Positions 35,187-45,700 of a stretch of 64,000 nucleotides of DNA are shown one piece after another. How positions within the stretch are numbered: the stretch's first letter is position 1; every line of letters starts with the position of its first letter. The translations under genes were made by a program, and so were the position numbers. Origin of the DNA: Aliikangiella coralliicola (lineage in GTDB: Bacteria; Pseudomonadota; Gammaproteobacteria; Enterobacterales; Kangiellaceae); contig NZ_ML660173.1 of the NCBI RefSeq assembly GCF_007004725.1, positions 58,977 through 122,976 of the forward strand, written 5' to 3'. The notes below the pieces were generated by a model. The model was given only the letters and a program-made list of their open reading frames with translations. It had not been told where the DNA came from and did no database searches.

Positions 35187-37579
35187 TGAGAAACTTTTTG
35201 AGAGAATGCAACATTGGATTTCGTAGTTTAATTCAAAATCCAAAATACTCGGTGGTTGTCCTATTGACCATGATTTTAAGTGTATCGGTTACTACTACGA
35301 TGGTTAGTTTGACTAACCAGGTTCTTTTGCAACCACTACCGGTACCGAAAGCCCATCAATTGATCGAAGTAGCCGGAAAGGATGCGAATACTGGCAAGAG
35401 TAGTCCATATGAATGGATAGAGTTTAATTTATACCAACAATGGCAAGACTTAGAGTTGGAAGAACTCGATATGGCATTTTTCACTTTCGAATCTTCAGTC
35501 ATTACTGAAAGTGACACTCCTGTTTATGCAACCAGTTTAATGGTCAGTCATAATTTTTTGTCTGTGTTGGGTGTTCAGCCAATGATGGGAAGATGGTTCA
35601 ACAAGGATGATATCGGTCGTAATGCTATCGTTATTACCTACGAGGTATGGCAGCAACATTTTTCTTCAGACGCTGAGATTATTGGCAAAGCGATAAGTTT
35701 AAACAAAAAACCTCACACAGTGTTGGCCGTGATGCCTGAAAACTTCGCTAAATTTTTAGCACCCACAGCAAAAGTATTTCAACCAATCGATACATTTTAT
35801 CGTGGTGGAGAAGTTGTTGGTCGACTCGGTGATAATATGACGCCTGCGATGAAAGAACAACATCTAGAGTCACTTGCTTTAATTGCGAATAAAATGGTTG
35901 AGAATACTCAAATCAATTTCGCATCCTATCATCAGCAAATAACGGATTCTGTATCTTCGCGTCTTGGATTAATTATGGCAGGTGTACTTGCATTATTGAT
36001 TGTAGCAATACTGAACATAATCAATTTAACTTTTGCTTACTACCATAATAGGATGCATGAACTTTCAGTGCGAGTGGCTCTCGGAGCTACAAAATTACGA
36101 TTGTTGAAACAATTACTTGTCGAAAATATGTTGCTCGCAACTGTTGCTGGATTAGTGTCAATTTTGGTTTCAATCTGGTTATTAGAGTTAGTGTTGGAGC
36201 TGGTTTCAACATCTTTGCCACGAAGTGAGGAAATACAAATTGATATAGTCGCATGGCTCTTTTCGTTTGGATTAGCTGCGGTTGTCAGCCTGGTCTCAGC
36301 ACTGATCCCAAGCTATAAAATCGTGCAACCTGAAAAACTGATTGACAGCATAAAACAAGGAAGTGGCCGCTTAAGTGGAACGTCAGGCAGTCTAAATCTT
36401 CGGAAACTTCTTATTTCCATTGAAGTCGGGTTTTCACTGGTGTTACTAATCGCTGTTGGTCTGTTGTTGAGAAGCTACGTAAAGACAATTCAACAGGAGA
36501 CTGGCTTTAATGACCAGGGAATTGTTACCGGTCACGTTTGGGCAAAAGAAGCTTATGTAGACAAAGCTAGAATAGATTTTTATCAATCTATTTTACAAGG
36601 GTTGCGAGAAATACCTGGTGTTGCGGGAGCTGAGAGCATTAGTTCTATTCCTTTTGGTCCGGTTACAACCCAGCAGCGTGTTTTCGAATCTTACACTTTC
36701 ACCGGACAAAAACCGTTACCTATAGGCGTAGAAACTCGAACTTTTTTGCGCTCGGTTAGTAAAGGTTATTTCGGTTTACTAGAGATCCCTTTGCTTGAGG
36801 GCCGTTTATTTGAAGAACGCGATCAAATGGATGAAACGAAAGTTGTTATCATTAATCGCGCTATGGCTGAAGAAAGCTGGCCAAATGAGAGTCCACTTGG
36901 AAAGAAAATACGCTTTCCTCGTTTGGGTGACAGAATTGAATTCACTGTTGTTGGCGTTGTCGAAGACAACCGACATGCGAACCTGGATGCTGAGATAAAA
37001 CCAGAAATGTTTATGTTCATGCCTCAACTTGGATTTGGTGGTTATACTTTCGTAGTAAAATCGAACTATCTCAGCCCGCAGAAAATGTTGAAAGAAATGT
37101 CTCAGGTGTTGGCAAAAATTGATAATTCAATTCCAATGATTGAACTTCATGCACTAACTGACTTAATTAATAAGTCAGTTGCGAAACAAAGATCGTTGCT
37201 ACAGATTTTGCTTGGGTTTTCAATTTTCACAATACTGTTGGCCGTCGTCGGCATCTATGGCCTTAGTAATTATATGATCAGTCAAAGGACACATGAAGTT
37301 GCGGTGCGTATCGCTGTTGGTGCTAAACCTAAAACTATCCGTTTTCTAATTTTAAAAGACTCAACCAGACCAGTGTTAATTGGGATTGCTGCTGGACTGC
37401 TGGTGTCGGCGATTTCGGCAAACTTGATAAGTAGCTTTCTGTTTGGCGTCGATGCCTGGGATGCGATGACGTATATGGGCGCTACCGGTATTATTTTATT
37501 GGTTGGTATCTTAGCACCTACCGGCCCGGCGATAAGAGCCTCCAAAATATCCCCAGGCGTTGCTTTAAATAACCAATAA
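35186..37579 (+). CDS. MacB/FtsX-like ABC permease with large periplasmic domain
   Basis: 797 residues from ATG 35186, one base into the preceding TGA; GAGGAGG just upstream supports translational coupling (a GTG at 35183 would lie inside that site). The layout is an N-terminal membrane helix (about 22-45), a periplasmic MacB core domain, three membrane helices (about 255-390) with FtsX signatures (VRVALGATKLRLLKQLL), a second periplasmic domain, and three more helices with the repeated FtsX motif (VAVRIAVGAKPKTIRFLIL near 695). This duplicated form is common for putative efflux permeases. Here ATPase and permease are separate, unlike fused MacB or PvdT. Substrate probably the cluster product. 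Confidence 0.9.
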   Translation: MRNFLRECNIGFRSLIQNPKYSVVVLLTMILSVSVTTTMVSLTNQVLLQPLPVPKAHQLIEVAGKDANTGKSSPYEWIEFNLYQQWQDLELEELDMAFFTFESSVITESDTPVYATSLMVSHNFLSVLGVQPMMGRWFNKDDIGRNAIVITYEVWQQHFSSDAEIIGKAISLNKKPHTVLAVMPENFAKFLAPTAKVFQPIDTFYRGGEVVGRLGDNMTPAMKEQHLESLALIANKMVENTQINFASYHQQITDSVSSRLGLIMAGVLALLIVAILNIINLTFAYYHNRMHELSVRVALGATKLRLLKQLLVENMLLATVAGLVSILVSIWLLELVLELVSTSLPRSEEIQIDIVAWLFSFGLAAVVSLVSALIPSYKIVQPEKLIDSIKQGSGRLSGTSGSLNLRKLLISIEVGFSLVLLIAVGLLLRSYVKTIQQETGFNDQGIVTGHVWAKEAYVDKARIDFYQSILQGLREIPGVAGAESISSIPFGPVTTQQRVFESYTFTGQKPLPIGVETRTFLRSVSKGYFGLLEIPLLEGRLFEERDQMDETKVVIINRAMAEESWPNESPLGKKIRFPRLGDRIEFTVVGVVEDNRHANLDAEIKPEMFMFMPQLGFGGYTFVVKSNYLSPQKMLKEMSQVLAKIDNSIPMIELHALTDLINKSVAKQRSLLQILLGFSIFTILLAVVGIYGLSNYMISQRTHEVAVRIAVGAKPKTIRFLILKDSTRPVLIGIAAGLLVSAISANLISSFLFGVDAWDAMTYMGATGIILLVGILAPTGPAIRASKISPGVALNNQ

Positions 37580-37609
37580 ACCTCAATATATCATGGAGCG
37601 GTCAAATTA

Positions 37610-38581
37610 ATGATAAATAAGAATGATGCTGAATTGCTTTGTACCGAAACAAAAAATTGTATTTCGGAAGATCGGAGTCGCCTTGTAGCTTTGGGTTCTG
37701 ACGATAAAAATGAGGAACTGATTGTTGGTTTACTAAAAAAAGATCAAGTGGTTTTGGTACAAGGCATTGAACCACATGAAGCAGATAGTTTAATGTATTC
37801 CATCGCAGCGAAGTTTGGATTAGCTGAGTCGTTAGAAGTGCAGGCAGCGTTTGCTTCAAGTAAAGGGCATAGAGAGAATATCGGACGCTATTACATGAGT
37901 GTCAATAAGCGTAAAGACTATCAGTTTATACCACCGCATTCTGAAGGCGGAAGCTTTTCGAATTTGCAATTGGCGTCTTTTTATTGTTATGAAAATAGTA
38001 CGGATGGTGGCGAGACAATTCTTATGAATGTGGATCAATCCAGCGAAATTTGGGGGGAACTAAGAGAGTTGCTAACTCGTGGCAAAGCGACAAAGGAATT
38101 AACTCGCACCGAAATTGAGCAGATAAAAGTAATGGCTCATTTGAACATGCCAGAAGATGTTTTAAAAGATGACGATGAAATATTAAAGGAAATTAAAGTC
38201 AGCCCTTACTTCACGATTTTTGATGTATTGGCTAAACCTCGAAAAACTTATTCCAGGTTGCTAGACAATGAAGTATTTGTTTACTGGGATACAATTGAAA
38301 GTGTCGATTATGATTCAGTAACGGCATACAGTCAGCTTTTAGAACAAGATGGTTTACTTAAACTACCACCTGATAACTGTGATGTTAAAATATTAGACGA
38401 TTCAAACGAGCGACGAGTGAGACACTTTGGAAGCGATTATGAAAAGTTATTTAAGTGTAAAATTACGCGTAAACTACAACCGGGAGAGTTCATTATCCAA
38501 AACAATTTAACTTGGGCTCACTCGGTAAGTAATTGGACTCCTGGATCCGGTTTCAGAAAGGTAGCAGCAGCCTTTGCCTAA
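37610..38581 (+). CDS. TauD/TfdA-family Fe(II)/2-oxoglutarate dioxygenase
   Basis: 323 residues. Metal ligands are visible as His110-Ser-Glu112 (PPHSEGGSFSN) and distal His304 (LTWAHSVSN), with Arg316 (SGFRKVAAAF) for 2-oxoglutarate. The family includes hydroxylases, halogenase relatives and desaturases acting on free or carrier-bound amino acids. It is clearly different from the SyrP-like enzyme at 17150. It follows the MacB-like permease by 30 bases and ends the first + strand run, so it is probably a tailoring enzyme; the substrate cannot be read from sequence. Glu rather than a small residue in the HxE position argues against halogenase activity. GGAGC precedes the ATG at 37610. Confidence 0.82.
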   Translation: MINKNDAELLCTETKNCISEDRSRLVALGSDDKNEELIVGLLKKDQVVLVQGIEPHEADSLMYSIAAKFGLAESLEVQAAFASSKGHRENIGRYYMSVNKRKDYQFIPPHSEGGSFSNLQLASFYCYENSTDGGETILMNVDQSSEIWGELRELLTRGKATKELTRTEIEQIKVMAHLNMPEDVLKDDDEILKEIKVSPYFTIFDVLAKPRKTYSRLLDNEVFVYWDTIESVDYDSVTAYSQLLEQDGLLKLPPDNCDVKILDDSNERRVRHFGSDYEKLFKCKITRKLQPGEFIIQNNLTWAHSVSNWTPGSGFRKVAAAFA

Positions 38582-38666
38582 ACCGAGCCTGTACGCCAAA
38601 ACAGGAATTAAGATAGGGTAATAATGTTCGGCTGCTTTATTTCGTTCATGTCGTAGAGTCATTTTG
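38582..38666. terminator. convergent intergenic region with weak hairpin
   Basis: 85 bases between the stop codons of the converging dioxygenase and the minus-strand membrane protein. CCTGT at 38588-38592 and ACAGG at 38601-38605 can form a 5-bp stem, but no strong U-tract follows. A terminator is expected here by position; the sequence support is weak. Confidence 0.25.
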
Positions 38667-39125
38667 TCAATTTTTGATATGATTTCCATAACAGTTTTGA
38701 CACATCCAGGTTTGATCTTCGTTGGAATAGCCTTTTCCATATTTAGGATCTTCAGTAACGTGTATTTTTTCACTACAAAGCAAACAATGAACATGGTTTT
38801 CAGGGTTCTCTTTAGTTATTGCAAACGTTTTAAATTGCCACGACTGAAGTTTACTCCATTCTATCAGTTCTCCTATTTTTCGATTTTGTACACTTGTTGA
38901 CCAACGAATTGAGAAAATGACGACGACTAGCGCAGATATTCCAGCTAAAGCATAAGCTTGAACAGTCCATTCACCTAAACAAGTAAAGCGGCTACATTGA
39001 CTCTCAATGTCTTGAACATCGACAAACAACTTTTTGACTACAGTAATTAACGCCACTGCGACATAAATGATAAGTCCGAGATGAAAAAGTTGAAGGAAAA
39101 TATTTTTATTAGGAAATTGTTTCAT
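38667..39125 (-). CDS. Small membrane protein with C-terminal zinc-ribbon-like motif, unknown function
   Basis: 152 residues, the only minus-strand gene of the window. Two hydrophobic segments (about 10-30 and 55-75) flank a short loop with two cysteines (QCSRFTCLG). The C-terminal part has two Cys-x2-Cys pairs (HCLLC and MCQNC) about 30 residues apart, as in a zinc ribbon. TGGAG about nine bases before the ATG (on the complement) supports the start. I do not recognise a family. It splits the cluster into two + strand blocks and may be unrelated to biosynthesis. Confidence 0.6.
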   Translation of the reverse strand: MKQFPNKNIFLQLFHLGLIIYVAVALITVVKKLFVDVQDIESQCSRFTCLGEWTVQAYALAGISALVVVIFSIRWSTSVQNRKIGELIEWSKLQSWQFKTFAITKENPENHVHCLLCSEKIHVTEDPKYGKGYSNEDQTWMCQNCYGNHIKN

Positions 39126-39525
39126 ATTTGCAACTCCATTTTAATTTTGATAGTCGATACTTTCTAATAACTGATAATGAGTATTTCTTAAACTGGAGTT
39201 TATCTCATACAGTTTTCATTTTTTTGTAATAAATACTAAGGCATTTATTATCGCCCCAATCGCTGTTCTATTTTACGAGTATATTTGATTGATGGGAAGG
39301 CCTGCTTTGTGGTTTTAAATTGAATAACATTAATGGTCGTAATTAGGGGGGCAAAAAATAATTATGCGTTGTTAATCAGTAGTGCTGAATACATTAATAA
39401 CCCCGAAAGTCATCATGAATGTATGAAATTGAGTGATTTGATAAGAAAGTGTTTTTGCTCCTGTGCTACATAGAGATGCAAGGATTTATAAAAATAATTA
39501 GGAAATATTTAAGAGGTTGAGCTGA
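39126..39525. promoter_or_regulatory. divergent intergenic region with inverted repeats
   Basis: 400 AT-rich bases between the minus-strand membrane protein and the + strand synthetase at 39526, so promoters for both should lie here. Two inverted repeats are visible: AAACTG/CAGTTT at 39190-39195 and 39210-39215, and ATACATT/AATGTAT at 39389-39395 and 39418-39424. I find no convincing -35/-10 pair. AAGAGG at 39511-39516 is the ribosome site for ATG 39526. No other feature seen. Confidence 0.3.
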
Positions 39526-42500
39526 ATGGAAATAATAGAAAGAATTATCGAGCTAGTTACAAAAGGAATTGACGTTCAAATTGATGCTAAGCAGCTAGTT
39601 GTTTCTTCGTCTGATGGTTTTATTGATAGCCAGGATGAGCTTTTTTTAAAGGAAAATAAGGCGAAAATCCTCCAGTTGTTGGAAGAGTTAAAGATAAGTT
39701 CGTGCACTCAATTAGCCTACTTGTCTTGTTCTCAGAATCGCCTTTGGTTTATTGATAGGATGCAATCAAGTAGCGCTCAATATAACATGATAATGGCATT
39801 GGAGTTAAACGGTGGGTTGAATGTTGACGCTATTAGACAAGCGTTTAAAAAGATTATTGAGCGCCACCAGGTAATACGAACAACGATTCACTCAACGCCG
39901 GAAGGAGAACCCTTTCAAGTCATTCGAAATCACGATGGTTTCTCGATTCCACTGATTGATTTATCTAGTTTATCGAATGAAAAACAAGAAGAAAGGCTTA
40001 AAAAAATTTACCAAGGTGAGGCTTCGAAACCATTTGATTTGAGCAAGGACTTAATGTTGCGTGTTCAGATTCTTAAGAGAGCGAAAGAATCTCACATTAT
40101 GATAGTGACAATGCATCATATCGCTTCGGATGGATGGTCTCAGATCATATTGGTCAAGGAGTTAAGTGCATTATATGACGCCTATGTAAATCGTAAAGAT
40201 ATTCCTTTGGACGACCTGGAAATTCAGTATGCCGACTATGCCCATTGGCAAAGGAATTGGCTTAAAGGAGAATGCTATGAACATCACTTAAATTTCTGGA
40301 AAAAGCAATTAAGAGATTTGCCAGAAGTTCATAGCATTCCACTGGATCATTCTCGATTGGCAGAGCAAGATTACAGAGGTTCAAGCTTTCAAAAAAAACT
40401 TGGCACAGATATCCTGGTAGGTTTGAATTCACTTGCACACAAGCATAGCGCGACTTTGTTTATGGTTTTAAATTCGGCTTTGGCTGTGTTATTGGGGCGC
40501 TACTCCAACGAAGAAGATATCCTGATTGGAAGCCCTGTAGCTAATCGAGATCAGGTTGAACTGGACCCTTTGGTTGGCTTTTTTGTCAATACTCTGGTAT
40601 TGCGCACTGATTTATCTGATAACCCCACTTTTGAAGTTTTATTGGAGCGTAGCAAGCGCTATTTATTGAGCGCTTACGAACACCAGGAATTGCCTTTTGA
40701 GAAGCTGGTAGATGAACTACAACCGGAACGAAATTTAGCTCACTCACCAGTTTTTCAGATTATGTTGGCTATGGACAACAACAAGATAGAAGAGTTAGAG
40801 CTAGCTGATATTAAAGTAAAAAATGTTGAGCTATCTAATTCAGTGGCTAAGTTTGATTTAACTTTAAATATAAGTGAACGAGACGGTTTATTGTGTCTCT
40901 ATTGGACCTACGCGACAGCACTATTTAATGCTTCAACTATTGAGAGAATGGCAAATCATTTTGAAGTTTTGCTGAAAAACATTCTCGCTAAACCGCAAGC
41001 CAGAGTGTCTGATTTGCCAATTATGAGTTCCGCAGAGGAGCATCAGCAATTAGTCGAGTGGAATGATACCGAGGCTAACTATCCAAAAGATAAATGCGTT
41101 CAGGAATTATTTGAGTTGCAGGTAGCGCGAACACCCGATGCAATCGCGGTTGTATGTGGAACCCAACGAACAAGCTATGGCGAATTAAATCACCGGGCCA
41201 ACCAACTATCCCATCATTTGATTGAGCAAGGGATCAAGCCAGGGGTTCGAGTGGGAATTTATGCCGAACATTCGTTAGAAATGCTGGTTGGATTCTTGGG
41301 AATTTTAAAAGCCGGAGGGTGTTATGTTCTTCTTGAGCCAGAGTTTCCATCTCTGAGATTGAAGTATCTGATTGAGGATAGTGATATTGAGTTAATCCTA
41401 TTTCAGTCTGGTTTGAATCGTGCTCAGTGCTTAACCGAAATGTATATTGATGCTACAAGCGGTGAAGCAACACGAAGACTCAACTGGATAGATTTAGACG
41501 GTGACTGGGTTCGAAAAGCGGGAGACTCGATGAGGGACAATCCTGTTACCTCGTCAAGCCCGTTAGACCTGGCATCAGTCATCTATGCGCCGAATGATGT
41601 CAGTATACCGGCGGGTTTATCGGTCAATCATGAAAGTATTGTGAGTTTGGTTAGCCCCGGCGAGGGAGTTGGAAATAGCGTTTCAACCAACCCTGAAAAT
41701 GAAAAACCGACAGTTCAAATGCCAGACTCATCGACAGGTTTATCCTGCTATGAAATATGGAAAACGTTAGTCAAAGGCGCATCGTTAGTCTTTAAGCAAG
41801 AAAAGGAGCCTGTTGAATTAACCGCAAAAACCTCGATAGAGGCATACGCTCCGATTAACCAACGCTTATCAAATATGACGCGTTATGTTATGGCCGATAA
41901 CAGGCTTGTCCCAGTTGGGACAATTGGCGAGTTATATCTGGGGGGAAGTAGCTTACCAAAAGATTATTTGAATAAAGCGGCTTTGACTGCCACACGATTT
42001 GTGCCAAACCCTTTTAGCGAAACTTCTGGAGACCGGTTATATCGCACTGGGAATAAAGTGCGTTACATGTCAGATGGCGAGCTGGCGTTTGTTGGTCGGG
42101 TAAAAGAGCAGCCGAGGCAGCGGAATTTTCGAATTGAGACAGCCGAGATAGAGGCACGACTGTTAGAGCATCCAATGGTTAAGGAAGTTGTCACCTTATT
42201 ACCAGAGCAAGTGCTGCCTGTCCCGTTACTGGTGGCTTACGTGATACGAGAGCCGGTAGCAAATGATGAGACACCGGTTAATGAGGAAGCTCTCAGGCAG
42301 TATTTAAAGCAACAGTCACCGGACATTCTGCTTCCGTCTGTGTTGATGTTCCTGGAACAGTGGCCGTTAACGAGTGATGGTGAGATCGATAAAAGTGCGT
42401 TGCCTACAATCGACAGCATGTTTCCTCAGGGAGAATACATTGCGCCGGAAACAAAAACGGAGAAGCTACTTACAGATATCTGGGCGCAATTACTTAAATT

Positions 42501-42786
42501 AAAACCAGAGAAGATAAGTTCCACGGCTAATTTTTTTGAGATAGGAGGGCATTCTCTATTATCAGTAAGATTATTATCTGCCGTGAACGAACGCCTGTTA
42601 ATCGATCTAACCATCGGTGATATTTTTAACAATCCTGTGTTAGCGGATTGTAGTCGCAGAATAGACGAGTTGATACGAAATAACGACATATTCCTGAAAG
42701 AAGCTGAAAAAGAAACTGATGAGCTGTCCGATGAAGAAGTTGAAGCAATGTTAGTTAAATTATCTGATGAAGAATATGGGGATTAA
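39526..42786 (+). CDS. Nonribosomal peptide synthetase, docking-C-A*(inactive)-PCP
   Basis: 1086 residues. Residues 1-60 (MEIIERIIELVTKGIDVQ and following) look like a TubC-type N-terminal docking domain. The C domain (about 63-500) has HHIASDG at 197-203. The following A-like region (about 512-960) is decayed: the P-loop TSGSTGxPKG is replaced by YAPNDVSIPAGLS near 690, the stretch that should carry A5 (YGPTE) is missing, A7 reads YRTGNK instead of YRTGDL, A8 lacks RG, and the A10 lysine is Glu (DGEIDKSALP). It cannot be expected to adenylate. The PCP is intact (Ser1010 in IGGHSLL). The C-terminus is acidic (LSDEEVEAMLVKLSDEE) and the next protein starts with a basic segment, suggesting docking. 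The PCP probably needs loading in trans. Confidence 0.93.
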   Translation: MEIIERIIELVTKGIDVQIDAKQLVVSSSDGFIDSQDELFLKENKAKILQLLEELKISSCTQLAYLSCSQNRLWFIDRMQSSSAQYNMIMALELNGGLNVDAIRQAFKKIIERHQVIRTTIHSTPEGEPFQVIRNHDGFSIPLIDLSSLSNEKQEERLKKIYQGEASKPFDLSKDLMLRVQILKRAKESHIMIVTMHHIASDGWSQIILVKELSALYDAYVNRKDIPLDDLEIQYADYAHWQRNWLKGECYEHHLNFWKKQLRDLPEVHSIPLDHSRLAEQDYRGSSFQKKLGTDILVGLNSLAHKHSATLFMVLNSALAVLLGRYSNEEDILIGSPVANRDQVELDPLVGFFVNTLVLRTDLSDNPTFEVLLERSKRYLLSAYEHQELPFEKLVDELQPERNLAHSPVFQIMLAMDNNKIEELELADIKVKNVELSNSVAKFDLTLNISERDGLLCLYWTYATALFNASTIERMANHFEVLLKNILAKPQARVSDLPIMSSAEEHQQLVEWNDTEANYPKDKCVQELFELQVARTPDAIAVVCGTQRTSYGELNHRANQLSHHLIEQGIKPGVRVGIYAEHSLEMLVGFLGILKAGGCYVLLEPEFPSLRLKYLIEDSDIELILFQSGLNRAQCLTEMYIDATSGEATRRLNWIDLDGDWVRKAGDSMRDNPVTSSSPLDLASVIYAPNDVSIPAGLSVNHESIVSLVSPGEGVGNSVSTNPENEKPTVQMPDSSTGLSCYEIWKTLVKGASLVFKQEKEPVELTAKTSIEAYAPINQRLSNMTRYVMADNRLVPVGTIGELYLGGSSLPKDYLNKAALTATRFVPNPFSETSGDRLYRTGNKVRYMSDGELAFVGRVKEQPRQRNFRIETAEIEARLLEHPMVKEVVTLLPEQVLPVPLLVAYVIREPVANDETPVNEEALRQYLKQQSPDILLPSVLMFLEQWPLTSDGEIDKSALPTIDSMFPQGEYIAPETKTEKLLTDIWAQLLKLKPEKISSTANFFEIGGHSLLSVRLLSAVNERLLIDLTIGDIFNNPVLADCSRRIDELIRNNDIFLKEAEKETDELSDEEVEAMLVKLSDEEYGD
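41061..42405 (+). repeat. decayed A-domain repeat, copy 1
   Basis: This 1345-bp segment recurs at 51922-53266 with a constant offset of 10861 bases and therefore no net indel. By eye I count about 46 mismatches (roughly 96-97% identity). Homology starts abruptly at the C-to-A linker (GAATGATACC) and ends at A10 (GTGCGTTGCCT), so the unit equals one A domain. It encodes the inactive A* with A3, A4, A5 and A8 lost or altered and about 60-100 residues missing. Half of the changes are nonsynonymous, but the frame is open in both copies. Confidence 0.92.
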
Positions 42787-42793
42787 CAAAGAT

Positions 42794-45700
42794 ATGACAA
42801 TTATCAAGTCTGAACAAAGTGTTGCGGCGGATAAGCTTTCTAGTAGAGCGAAACTGGTAAAACTCCTCGCAGAAAAGAAAAAGAAAGATAAAATAAAGTC
42901 AAATAAAATACTCTCCAGGCATCAGCGAGCACTTGATAATATTGAATTGCCTTTATCATTTGCCCAGCAGCGTTTGTGGTTTATCGATCAAATGGAAGGC
43001 GGTAGCGTTGAATACAATATGCCCAGAGCTCTTAGCGTTGTGGGAAAATTTAATGTCGAAATAGCAGAGCGTGCGCTAAGAAGAATTATTGTTCGTCATG
43101 AAAGTTTGCGTACAGTTTTTATCGAGCGAAACGGTGAGCCTTTTCAAATGATAAGAGATGAATTTGACTTTCGTATTGTTCGCCATGACTTGAGAAATAT
43201 GGAGAAAGAAAAACAGAATAGTCGAATGAAATTTTTGGTCCATGAGGATATGTATCGCGTTTTCGATTTAAGTCAGGATTTGATGCTTCGGACGACTTAT
43301 ATACATCTACAGGGGAGCGGTGAAAATCAACAAGGTATTCTTTTGTTTAATATCCACCATATCGCTTCTGACGGTTGGTCTTTGGGAGTGTTAGTCAACG
43401 AGTTCATTGAACAATATGGAGCTCTTTCGCAAAATAAGCCTGATCCCGCTATTCCACTCACCATTCAGTATGCTGATTACGCTCTTTGGCAAAAAGAAAG
43501 AATGAATGGAAAGTCATTTGAAAAACAACTTGCCTATTGGAAGCAACAACTTGCCGATGTTCCTGTGCTTCACGGTTTACCACTTGACTATTCGCGGCCA
43601 GAAACAAGAGGAAATTTAGGGGGAGTCGTTTCGGGCGATCTTTCTACTGAGCTCAGTCAACGAATAAATCAGTTAGCGTTGGAAAATGAAGTTACGCCAT
43701 TTATGCTGCTTCATGCTGCATTAGCATTGGTTTTATCTCGTCATAGCCGAAGCCATGATGTTGTTATAGGGACGGCAGTAGCGAACAGGATGCAGACGGA
43801 ATTGAATCCGTTAATTGGTTTTTTTGTTAATTTATTAGTACTTCGGGTTAGCACAAATTACAAAGGATTCTCTGATTATTTGAGACACGTCAGACAGGTA
43901 AATCTGGAAGCTCAAGACAATCAAAGCGTACCTTTTGATTACTTGGTAGAGCATTGTGGAGTTCCACGCAGTAACCAGCATACGCCACTTTTTCAGATCG
44001 TTTTCAGTATGGATACGACCGAAGAAAATACTTTAAGCTTGCCGAGCTTACAATTCACCCAGGTTAATCGTTTTGAGGCGACATCTCGATTTGATTTGGA
44101 TATTACAGCGACAGTTTCCGAGGGACGAATTGGTATTTCCTGGGTTTATGACAAATTATTATTTTCCCCCGAAAGAGTAGAAAGCTTAAACGAACATTTA
44201 ATGTGCTTACTGGAAGAAATAGCTGATGCTCCTGATGCAAATATTCGAGACTTATCAATGTTGTCGGCGAGTGAAATTCACCATTTGGTTCATGAGTTAA
44301 ATGAGACGAGTGTTGCATATCCAGAAGACAAATTGATCCATGAAATATTTGAACAGCAAGTATCTCTGAATCCAGAAAATATCGCCGTTGTATTTAACGA
44401 CAATAAACTAACTTACCGAGCTCTTAATGAACGAGTCAATCGACTGGCTCATTATTTACGCGAGCAAGGGATTGGTGCTGAAATATTAGTTGGAATTTGT
44501 ATTAACCGCTCATTGGACCTGATTGTGGGGATCTTGGCAATATTAAAAGCGGGCGGAGCATACGTTTCGATAGAACCGAATTATCCAACAGCGCGAAAGC
44601 AATATATGCTGAAAGACTCTGGCGTAAAATATTTATTATCGCAAACAGGTTTAACGACCGAATTAGAACTATCGAAAGACATCACTCTGATTGAATTAGA
44701 CACCGCTCATTTGCAGAAAAAAATAGAGACTTTTCCTCTGACTAATCTTAGTCGTACGACAGATCAAGAGCCGACTAACTTAGCTTATATTATTTATACT
44801 TCTGGATCAGCTGGAATGCCGAAAGGAGTGATGCTTGAGCACTCAGGTTTAGTTAATCTTGCAGTATCACAGGTAAGGTTATTTGGTCTTAATAAAAGAA
44901 GTCGGGTATTGCAATCAGCCTCATTTGGTTTTGATGCAGCTGTTTGGGACTGGAGTATGGCCTTAAGTGCTGGGGCGACACTATACATTGTGCAACAGCA
45001 TGTTCGGTTATCACCTAAGTTACTTGGAGAATACGCTAAACGTCACCAGATCACTTATAGTTTCATTTCGCCAGCAATGTTACAAACGCTGACGATTGAG
45101 GATTTCAGCAGCGTGAAAACTTTAGCTGTCGGGGGAGAAAGTGTTTCACTAGCACTGGCTCAAAAATGGGCGGAAGGCAGGAATTTTTATAATGCTTATG
45201 GACCTACAGAAAACACGGTTGTTGCGACAATAAGTCAGATTAAACCAACCGATAAACAATTATCTATTGGATCACCCATCGAGAATGTAAAATGTTTTGT
45301 ATTGGATGAAAATTTGGAAATCGCACCCCACGGAGCTTATGGAGAACTTTGTATTTCAGGCAAAGGACTGGCCAGAGGTTACTTAAATAACCCTGAATTA
45401 ACCCAAAAATACTTTATCGATAATCAATACAACAATGATCAATCTGCCAGGTTGTATCGCACAGGTGATTTAGTTCGTTATCTTAGCAATGGTGAGCTTG
45501 AATTTGCAGGACGAATTGACGATCAGGTTAAAATTCGGGGATTTAGAATTGAGCTGGGCGAGATTGAGAGTCTGTTGCAACAAAATGTGGATATTGAACA
45601 AGCTGTTGTGCTTGTTCAAGAATCTTCAGGGGGAGATAAAAGCTTGGCGGCCTATTTGCTTCCGACGCGTAATTTGCTTGAAGCTCAGGATGGTACCGTT

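Noticed and set aside
37610..38581. Reading the second TauD-type enzyme as a halogenase
   Set aside because: The HxE motif keeps the carboxylate ligand; non-heme iron halogenases have Gly or Ala at that position.
38664..38900. Plus-strand frame opposite the minus-strand membrane protein
   Set aside because: The minus-strand frame has a ribosome site, membrane helices and CxxC motifs; the plus-strand frame has none of these.
39160..39195. Possible Fur box (TGATAATGAGTATTT) upstream of the second block
   Set aside because: Only about half of the positions agree with the Fur consensus and there are no iron-uptake genes nearby.
44780..44830. Considering the first A domain of the 42794 synthetase as inactive because its P-loop reads TSGSAGMPKG
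   Set aside because: A single Thr to Ala change in the loop with all other A motifs intact is not enough; the conserved Lys is present.
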